Shown: positions 58,129-64,000 of the stretch, one piece after another
How positions within the stretch are numbered: position 1 is the stretch's first letter
Layout: each line of letters begins with the position of its first letter
Assembly: GCA_963758335.1 (NCBI GenBank)
Contig: CAVWVF010000003.1
Location: 372,001 to 436,000 of the forward strand
Length of the DNA stretch: 64,000 nt
DNA from: Roseiarcus sp963758335
Lineage (GTDB): Bacteria; Pseudomonadota; Alphaproteobacteria; Rhizobiales; Beijerinckiaceae
Direction of reading: 5' to 3'
Position numbers and translations under genes: made by a program
The notes under the pieces: generated by a model
The model's database searches: none
What the model saw: only the letters and a program-made list of their open reading frames with translations
What the model was told of the DNA's origin: nothing

Positions 58129-59146
58129 GTGGATATCTTCGATCTCGATCAGGCACTGATAGAGCGATACGAATCGTTCGCTCGCTCCTTTTCAGAGATT
58201 CGTGCGCCGGAAATCCGGACGCAAGTAGATGCCGCTTATGCCGATCAACGCTTCTGGCCTGAGCCGCTGATTACGATCAATCCGCGCTTTGAGGCCGGAG
58301 CTTCGGTTGATCAGCTCGTCGCTCAAAATGTACTCGATCCCGCCCTGAGCAAAATTTTTGCGGCCGGACCAGATCGGACACCAATAAAGCTTCACCGGCA
58401 CCAAGAACGTGCGGTTGCGAAGGCCCGCAACGGCGAAAATTTCATTGTGACGACAGGCACGGGGTCCGGGAAATCGCTGTGCTTCTTCTTGCCAATCGTT
58501 GACGCGGTGGTTCGCGCCCGACGCGCAGGTGAGGCAAGGCGGACGCGTGCGGTGATCATCTACCCGATGAATGCTCTCGCGAACAGCCAGCTTGAGGAGC
58601 TCGAAAAGTTTATTGGCGGATCAGGGCTGGAAGAGGAGCTACATCCCACATACCGGCGCTACACAGGTCAAGAGAGTGACGCCGAGCGCCAGGCGATCGC
58701 TGCGGCCAAGCCCGACATTCTGTTGACGAATTTCATGATGCTCGAGCTCCTGATGACGCGCCAGGACGAGCTTGATCGTGCCGTCATCGCCAATGCGGAG
58801 GGCCTGGATTTCCTGGTGCTCGACGAGTTGCACACCTATCGCGGTCGACAAGGCGCGGACGTCGCCATGCTCGTGCGTCGGGTGAAAGATCGACTTGTTA
58901 GACGGCGGAGGGTGATGTGCATTGGCACGTCCGCCACGATGTCGAGCGCACACGACGAACTCGAACGTGCGAGTGCCGTTGCTCGTGTTGGCAGATTGAT
59001 ATTCGGGGAGGAGCTGAGCTCGGCCTCAATCATCGACGAGAATCTCGCCCGGGCAACAGATCCTCGGATCAACAGCGCAAACCTTGGAGCTACACTCAAA
59101 GGGGCGGTTTTAGCAGCCACCCCAGAAAGGCTTACGGACAAGGACC
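58129..59146 (+). pseudogene. Large DEAD/DEAH-box helicase, N-terminal part, truncated by IS66
   Basis: From a GTG start the protein begins VDIFDLDQALIERYESFARS. It has the Q-motif-like LHRHQERAV, Walker A TTGTGSGKSLCFF, motif Ia YPMNALANSQ, a DELH box (FLVLDELHTYRGRQGADVAM) and motif III GTSATMSS. About 340 residues remain before the IS66 end at 59147. Helicases with this N-terminus are usually well over 1000 aa with a DUF1998-like C-terminus, and several belong to defence islands. The rest is missing from the window. Its position after abiE supports a defence role, but the specific system cannot be named. Confidence 0.7.
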
Positions 59147-59720
59147 GTAACCGGGGCGAATTTCCGGGCGGCGTTAGCTTGGGGCGGGCCTGACGAGAGT
59201 TGCGAGATCGGGGATTTCGGGGCGTGGAATGGCGAGGCGAGCGCCGAGATAGTCGAAGAAGGGGATTTTGAGCTTCCTGCAGGTCTTGGCGAGCCCGAGC
59301 ATGACGTCGCGGGCGTCGCGGCCTCTGTCGCTGAGGGTCCCGCCGGAGATTTTGCGCTTGGTGACGAAGACGCGGATGTCGTTTTCCGAGGCGTTGGTGT
59401 GCAGCGGAATATGGGGATGGTCGAGGACGCGCAAGAGATCGTCCTTGAGGCGAAAGAGGCGCCTGAGCAGGCTGTCGAGGGTGGCGTAGCCGGTTCTGGA
59501 GCGGTTGAAGATGCGGTCGAACTGCGCCCGCAAACGCTCGGCTTTCTCGAGGCTCGGGGCGAGCTTGTATTCTTTTAAGGCGCGATAGAACCACCAGATC
59601 ATGCGCCGTGCGACCTCGATCGCGTTGCGCTGCTTGTCGTTGGCGGGGATGAGCTTGTGGACCAGGCGTTCGGCGTGCACCCAGCACAAGGCGTGTTCGC
59701 CGACGCGCATTCCTCGTTGG
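59147..59720 (-). pseudogene. IS66-family transposase, C-terminal fragment with right end
   Basis: The terminal repeat GTAACCGGGGCGAATTTCCG starts at 59147. Reading leftward, the gene fragment has VGEHALCWVHAERLVHKLIP, RRMIWWFYRALKEYKLAPSL, PLHTNASENDIRVFVTKRKI (catalytic Glu) and SGGTLSDRGRDARDVMLGLA, ending LVRPAPS at 59174. The 5' part is cut near 59720. The end repeat matches the left end of the IS66 at 62903, so both belong to the same kind of element. It truncates the helicase gene. Confidence 0.85.
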
Positions 59721-59727
59721 CGCAGGT

Positions 59728-59964
59728 TATTGCCGGGCGGAGGCCGCCATGGTGAAATGGATGGGGCCGAAAACGGCTTTCGACGTGATCCACCAGTGCC
59801 TCCTCACGTTCGGCCACTATGGCTGGTCGATGGACCTGCCGCATCAGCAGCGCATGCGCGACGTGATGGGGCTCGAAATCGGCGATGGCACCGCCGGCAT
59901 CATGAAGCTGATCGTGGCGCGCGAGCGCGTCGGGCGCGCCGCCGTCCAATCTTCCAGGCGCTAG
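59728..59964 (+). pseudogene. Acyl-CoA dehydrogenase, C-terminal fragment
   Basis: The segment AEAAMVKWMGPKTAFDVIHQ, CLLTFGHYGWSMDLPHQQRM and RDVMGLEIGDGTAGIMKLIV is the C-terminal helical domain of an acyl-CoA dehydrogenase, with the conserved GDGT. The upstream part, including the FAD site, is replaced by IS66 sequence. Only the last 70 or so residues remain. Confidence 0.75.
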
Positions 59965-60000
59965 TCGCCCCCGCGGAGCCCGAAACGGAAGAAGAGGGTG

Positions 60001-60201
60001 ACAGAAGAAAGACTGCCGATAGCGATGAATGCATTTTCGCTCTATGCCGACCGCATTGCGATTCGCGACATGGCGCGCGCCTTCGCCGAGGAGAAAATTG
60101 CCCCTTATGCGCTGGAATGGGATGAAAAGAAGCACTTTCCGGTTGACGTGATCCGTGAAACCGCGCTGCTCGGCATGGGCGCGGCCGGCCGTGCCGCCTA
60201 A
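60001..60201 (+). pseudogene. Acyl-CoA dehydrogenase, N-terminal fragment
   Basis: MNAFSLYADRIAIRDMARAF, AEEKIAPYALEWDEKKHFPV and DVIRETALLGMGAA form the N-terminal helices of an acyl-CoA dehydrogenase. The frame then ends with GRAA and a stop. It follows the C-terminal fragment by 36 bp, in the order C-terminus then N-terminus, so two genes or a rearranged one are involved. It is too short to function. Confidence 0.7.
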
Positions 60202-60236
60202 AATGACGACTGCGCATTCGGAAAGCGGCTTGTCGC

Positions 60237-60592
60237 TCATTGAGTGTGATCCGAGCTTGAAAGGCCAGCGTGGGCGCCACGCTGGTAATTCCGGTAGATC
60301 GCATTCGATCTCGCGACGGTCTCCCCGTTGGCGGAAAAGACCGCCTGGGTGAAGACGAGCGTGCGCGTCGTCTTGACGAGCGTGACCACCGCCTCGACCC
60401 CCAAGCGCCAAGGGGCGCGGGCGCCAGATAATCGATGTTGAGGCTTATCGTTGGCCGATGCCCCTCGGCGGTTCCCGGACCCGAAGCGATCACCGCCGCA
60501 ATCTGCATGTCGACGAAAGTCGCCAGGGCGCCGCCATTGCAAACGTTCACGGGGTTGAGATGGATGGGCTTAGCGGGACACGGATAGAACAA
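60237..60592 (-). pseudogene. PaaI-like thioesterase (hotdog fold), frameshifted
   Basis: On the minus strand: IHLNPVNVCNGGALATFVDM, then QIAAVIASGPGTAEGHRPTI and SLNIDYLAPAPLG. After a shift near 60400 come VEAVVTLVKTTRTLVFTQAV and FSANGETVARSNAIYR. The NGGALATFVD motif is the hotdog active-site helix of acyl-CoA thioesterases. The N-terminal residues are uncertain because the tRNA fragment lies just upstream. One indel inactivates it. Confidence 0.7.
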
Positions 60593-60616
60593 GATGCTCT
60601 GGCGTAAGCCGCCGGA

Positions 60617-60667
60617 GGACCTTGCCCAAGGTTGGGGTCGAGGGTTCGAATCCCTTCGCCCGCTCCA
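60617..60667 (+). other. 3' fragment of tRNA-Gly(GCC); possible attachment site
   Basis: The sequence CCTTGCCCAAGG, then GAGGGTTCGAATCCCTT, then CGCCCGCTCCA reproduces the anticodon arm, T-arm, acceptor 3' strand and CCA of alphaproteobacterial tRNA-Gly(GCC). The anticodon loop has an extra C. The 5' acceptor strand GCGGGCG and the D-arm are not found upstream. Integrases often use tRNA 3' ends as attachment sites and leave such a partial copy at the far end of an island. That interpretation is inference. Confidence 0.65.
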
Positions 60668-60788
60668 TTTTCCCGCTCGAAAATCAAGCTGACAAGGCGG
60701 CTATCGTGGCCGCGTTATCGGCGCGAGCCGTTATCTGGGCGCCGAGTGCCGGGCGGTTTCTTTCGCTTTCTCCGTACAAACTCACGCT

Positions 60789-61748
60789 TCAGTCCGCACT
60801 CGCCCCAGCCTGGATTTGCACCGCCATACGCCGGATAAAGGCCGCGACGAGGTCCGGCTGCGTAACCGGCAGCATGTGGCCGCCAGCGACGGTTTCGAGG
60901 TCCACTGAAGGGACTTTTTGTTTCATCGCCTCGCCCTGGGTCCGATAGTTGAGAATATGGTCGCCGCGGCCGTAAAGAATGCCGGTCGGCGCGCGAAGCA
61001 ACGGGTAGCGCGGCGGCATGTCGTCGAGATCGTCGTTAACCGCCGTCATGTCGCTCGACGACGCATAGACGTTTCGCGGCCGGGCGGCGAGAAGCCCGCC
61101 GCCCGCGGAGGCGAAGTCCGCTGGCGCGGTCTCTGGAGCAAACACTTCCTTGGTTGCGAGTTTGCGTGCGATGAGCGAGGCGGGCGTCGCCAAGGTCCAG
61201 GCGACAAGCCGGCGCAGGAGCGGCGAGCGGATCGCGAGCGCGCGAAACACGGTCGGTGGCGTCGCCATCGGGTGGGTGAGCGGCGCGATCAGGGCGAGCC
61301 CGCCGAGGCAGTGGGGATGGTCGAGGGCGATCGCCAGGGCGACCGCCCCGCCGAGCGAATGCCCGACGATTAGCGGACGCTCGAGCTTGAGCGCGCGGAA
61401 CGCCTTGACGAGCGCATCCGCCTGGGCGTGAAGCCCCGCCGGGGCTTTCGGCGACCGCGTCGAATAGCCCGAGCCCGGACGGTCGAAGGCGACGACGCGA
61501 AAATCGGCGCAGAGCCGGTCGACCAGCGAGTGGGTGAAGTTCCCCATCTGGCCGCTGAGGCCGTAAATCATCACCACCGGCGGGCCTGCGCCCTTGTCGA
61601 GGACATGGAGGCGTTCGCCGCCGACGTCGAGAAAGCGGCCCTGCGGCGGTACGGCCTTCTCGATCCGCCGCGCGGCGATCATGGAAAACCCGACAAGCCC
61701 GCCGACGATGAGCAGGGCCGCGAGCAGGACAAGCGCCAAAGTCGTCAT
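60789..61748 (-). CDS. Alpha/beta hydrolase, membrane-anchored
   Basis: A 319-aa protein. The N-terminus MTTLALVLLAALLIVGGLVG is a signal anchor. The fold markers are PPVVMIYGLSGQMGNF (oxyanion), VVAFDRPGSGYS, the nucleophile elbow IVGHSLGGAVALAIAL, the acid in LYGRGDHILN and the histidine in VAGGHMLPVTQPDLV. The Ser-Asp-His triad is complete. The start at 61748 is chosen because it begins the hydrophobic anchor. The substrate is unknown. It is intact, in contrast to the genes to its left. Confidence 0.9.
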   Translation of the reverse strand: MTTLALVLLAALLIVGGLVGFSMIAARRIEKAVPPQGRFLDVGGERLHVLDKGAGPPVVMIYGLSGQMGNFTHSLVDRLCADFRVVAFDRPGSGYSTRSPKAPAGLHAQADALVKAFRALKLERPLIVGHSLGGAVALAIALDHPHCLGGLALIAPLTHPMATPPTVFRALAIRSPLLRRLVAWTLATPASLIARKLATKEVFAPETAPADFASAGGGLLAARPRNVYASSSDMTAVNDDLDDMPPRYPLLRAPTGILYGRGDHILNYRTQGEAMKQKVPSVDLETVAGGHMLPVTQPDLVAAFIRRMAVQIQAGASAD

Positions 61749-62045
61749 GACTGCCCGAAAATCCACGTCAGAATGGCCATGTCGGGCGCCGGCGCGAGCC
61801 GCTCGACCGGGGCGACGGCCTTGGCGTCGCCGCCGACCGCACGCGACGTCGCCCCTGCTCAAATCCTAGCCGAGCTGGCTGTGGTTTCGCCAAGAGTTTC
61901 TGATGATCCTTGGGATGATCATTGGATTGACGGCGGGGACGCCCGAGCGCAAGAGCGCGCTGGAATTCCGCGCCCCATGGCGGCGCTTCGTTGATCCGGC
62001 TTGCCGCGTCCGATATGGTCCGGCGAAAAGAAGGGCGAGGAAACC

Positions 62046-62855
62046 ATGATTCTGGTGAACATCCTTGTGCACATCAACTCCAGGCCCCGCACGGCGGCGC
62101 GGCTGTCGCTCGCCGTTCGCATCGCCGAGCGTTTGGGAGCGCGGGTGACCGGGCTGTTCGCGGAAGAGGCCGCCGCCCATGTCGTCGGGACGGTCGCGAC
62201 TTGGCCGACCTCGGACTACGCAGCGGCGGCGGAATCGGCGCGCGGCGTCTTTGACGCCGCGACCCGGCCGCTCGGCGAGCGCGTCGGCTTCATGGACATC
62301 AATCGCGGCAGCGACCAGGCGATCAATCAGCGGTTCGCCGAGATCGCGCGGACCTTCGATCTCGTCATCCTCGGCCAGACGCACGACGACGTCCCCGTGC
62401 CGGCCAAGCTGCCGGAGCAGGTCATCCTTGAGAGCGGCCGGCCGGTCCTGGTCGTTCCCTATGTCGGAACCTACGCCGACGTCGGCGCCCGCCCTTTGTT
62501 CGCCTGGCGGAGCTCGCGGGGCTCCGCGCGGGCCCTCTTCGACGCCCTGCCGCTCATCGCCAAGGACTGCGAAGCGCTCATCGTCGAGGTCGCGCACAAG
62601 AACGAGCCGCGCGACGAATTCGCCGACCGTCTTGTGGCCAACCTCGCGGCGCACGGCGTCGCCGCCCGCTACCAGCATTTCGTCGTCGACGAGATCTCGG
62701 TGATGGACACGCTGCTCAGCGCCGTCTCCGACCACGCCGCCGACCTTCTGGCGATCGGCGCCTTCGAGCAGGGAACACACTCGATCTTCGGCCACGGCGT
62801 CGGCACGCGCCACATCCTCGCCCACATGACGGCCCCGGTGCTGTTCTCGCATTAA
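62046..62855 (+). CDS. Universal stress protein, tandem UspA-like
   Basis: A 269-aa protein beginning MILVNILVHINSRPRTAARL, preceded by GCGAGGAAA. The first half has the Usp fold up to FDLVILGQTHDDVPVP. The C-terminal part ends in DLLAIGAFEQGTHSIFGHGV and GTRHILAHMTAPVLFSH, the G-x9-G-S/T-like nucleotide-binding end of UspA. It probably acts in stress adaptation. Its TAA stop lies only 2 bp before the end of an element U fragment, so its native terminator has been displaced. Confidence 0.85.
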   Translation: MILVNILVHINSRPRTAARLSLAVRIAERLGARVTGLFAEEAAAHVVGTVATWPTSDYAAAAESARGVFDAATRPLGERVGFMDINRGSDQAINQRFAEIARTFDLVILGQTHDDVPVPAKLPEQVILESGRPVLVVPYVGTYADVGARPLFAWRSSRGSARALFDALPLIAKDCEALIVEVAHKNEPRDEFADRLVANLAAHGVAARYQHFVVDEISVMDTLLSAVSDHAADLLAIGAFEQGTHSIFGHGVGTRHILAHMTAPVLFSH

Positions 62856-62857
62856 GA

Positions 62858-62902
62858 CTAGCCAAACATATTTGAAATTTCAGTCCTTTGCGAGGAGGTG
62901 CG
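62858..62902 (+). mobile_element. Element U end fragment, copy D
   Basis: The sequence CTAGCCAAACATATTTGAAA, then TTTCAGTCCTTTGCGAGGAG and GTGCG matches the start of copy C (CTAGCCAAAGATATTTGAAA and so on) with several substitutions. The match is cut at 62903 by the IS66 left end. The remainder, if present, lies beyond the window. It represents a fourth, diverged insertion of element U. Confidence 0.65.
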
Positions 62903-64000
62903 GTAATCGGGGCAAATTTCCGGGCGGAAGGGGGGAGTCAAGCGTCGGAAAGTATGATTTAAGCTGGGGATGTCCGTTGATTTGGGTGATCCGCTTGAGC
63001 GCATGACGCCGGCCGAGCTCATCGGCCTGGTTCGCACTTTGATTGGCGAATTGATTGGCGAAGTGACCCGCTTTCAGGCGGAGTACGAGAAGGTGAGCGG
63101 GGCGTTGGCCAAGCTGAGGGTCGAGCATCAGGCGGTCAAGGACGAACTGGCGCGATTGAAGAAACTGCCGCCGCGGCCGCCGCAGAAACCCTCGGGGATG
63201 GACAAGGCGACGGACCGACCGGATTCGCAAGCGAACGCGCCCAAGGGCGGGCGGTCGACGCAGCGGCGCGGCAGCAACCTGGACAAGCTGACGGTCACGC
63301 AAACCATCGAGGTGAAGGTCGACGCGCCAGCGGGTTCCCGCCACAAGGGCTACGAAGAGATCGTCGTTCAGGACTTGGTTCTGAATCCTTTGGTGACCCG
63401 CTATCGGCGCGAGCGCTGGCAAACGCCGGATGGGAAGACTCTGATCGCGCCGCTCGATCCCGGGATCGTCGGTGGCTATGGCCCGCATCTTCAGCGCCTG
63501 ATCTTGATGCTGCACTTTCAGGGACAGATGACCTGCGAGCGGATTCTGGCGCTGCTGAACGGCGTCGGCGTGGTGATTTCGAAACGCCAGGTGGTGCGCC
63601 TGCTGGCCGCCAAGCTCGAGACGTTCCGCGCTGAGGACGCCGAGGTGCTGAAGACCGGATTGAGCAGCGCTTCCTTCGTCACGGTCGACGACACCGGCGC
63701 CCGCCATCGAGGCAAGAGCGGCGTGACGACCCAGATCGGTTCCGACAGCTTCACCACGTTTCGAACCGGCCCGAGCAAGTCCCGCCTGGCGTTCCTGCGC
63801 AATCTCCTGGGCGGCGCGGCCTCTTACGTGGTCAACGAGGCGGCGCTCGTCTACATGCGGGCTTGCAATCTGAGCCTCAGCCTCATCGACACGCTCGCGG
63901 GCCATCCGACGCGGCTTTTTGCGTCTCACGAAGACTGGACGAGCCATCTGAACGCGCTCGGATTCGCCGATCTCAGGATCACCCCCGATCCGGTGCGGGT
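62903..64000 (+). mobile_element. IS66-family element, left part, runs off the window
   Basis: The left end is GTAATCGGGGCAAATTTCCG at 62903, matching the repeat at 59147 at nearly all positions. IS66 elements start with GTAA and duplicate 8 bp. The transposase gene starts 68 bp inside. No TnpA/TnpB genes are seen between the end and the transposase, so this is the simple, single-gene type. Confidence 0.85.
62971..64000 (+). CDS. IS66-family transposase, 3' partial
   Basis: The protein starts MSVDLGDPLERMTPAELIGL. A coiled coil follows (EVTRFQAEYEKVSGALAKLR), then a basic linker, and GIVGGYGPHLQRLILMLHFQ with VVISKRQVVRLLAAKLETFR. The DDE domain begins SFVTVDDTGARHRGKSGVTT (first Asp). The frame is open to the window end, at about residue 343. 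The piece missing here corresponds to the C-terminal fragment found at 59174-59720. No lesion is visible. Confidence 0.88.

Noticed and set aside
58129..59193. Helicase frame taken to 59193
   Set aside because: The last 16 codons are IS66 terminal-repeat sequence; the gene's own sequence stops at 59146.

Overview
The window is high-GC DNA from an alphaproteobacterium, most likely of the order Hyphomicrobiales. The evidence is the hisE-coaA gene order, the codon bias, and the kinds of insertion sequences and ERF/HNH proteins present. This is inference from gene content; nothing here fixes a genus.

The two flanks look like ordinary chromosome with intact genes. On the left (1-9.4 kb) are a double-domain aldehyde dehydrogenase, a TraB/GumN protein, coaA, hisE, a second aldehyde dehydrogenase, a broken hemN, tRNA-Val, a cold-shock protein and an HU protein. 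On the right (60.7-62.9 kb) are an alpha/beta hydrolase and a universal stress protein. Between them lies about 51 kb of accessory DNA in which almost every non-transposase gene is broken. A 3' fragment of tRNA-Gly(GCC) at about 60.6 kb marks the right-hand change back to ordinary sequence and may be an old integrase attachment site.

Layout of the accessory region: IS6 remnant and IS21 copy 1 (9.5-12.4 kb); integrase and SGNH-hydrolase tails (12.8-13.6); IS630 (15.4-16.4); a broken antitoxin/PIN pair (16.9-17.6); IS481-like remnant (17.7-18.7); a decaying Red/RecET-like module of DUF488, YqaJ exonuclease and ERF annealase (19.0-21.7); UDP-glucose dehydrogenase (21.9-23.2); repeat element U copy A, ISL3, an IS3 scrap, and IS256 inside an unknown gene (23.2-29.1); remains of a DyP peroxidase, a carboxymuconolactone decarboxylase, a DUF4331 protein and an HlyD protein (29.2-32.6); an IS1634-type element (32.8-34.8); a dead ABC permease and a giant dead sensor kinase (34.9-39.7); element U copy B (39.9-42.0); a 9.8 kb nest of insertions (42.2-52.0); a transposase fragment and two unknown genes (52.1-54.3); and a shattered defence cluster with an antitoxin, abiEi/abiEii and a large helicase (54.4-59.1), closed by an IS66 fragment and acyl-CoA dehydrogenase and thioesterase scraps.

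The most unusual component is element U, a repeat of about 2.1 kb. It carries a 539-aa protein and a divergent 114-aa protein, neither of which I can place in a known transposase family. Three copies and one end fragment occur here, with the same ends at unrelated sites. Copy C sits inside the istA gene of an IS21 element, is itself split by a second IS21 with a clean target duplication, and lies about 10 bp from a full-length group II intron. The insertion order can therefore be read from the sequence.

Many pseudogenes show single-base shifts in homopolymers. Because the flanking housekeeping genes are intact, real decay is more likely than uniformly poor sequence, but individual one-base shifts could still be sequencing errors.
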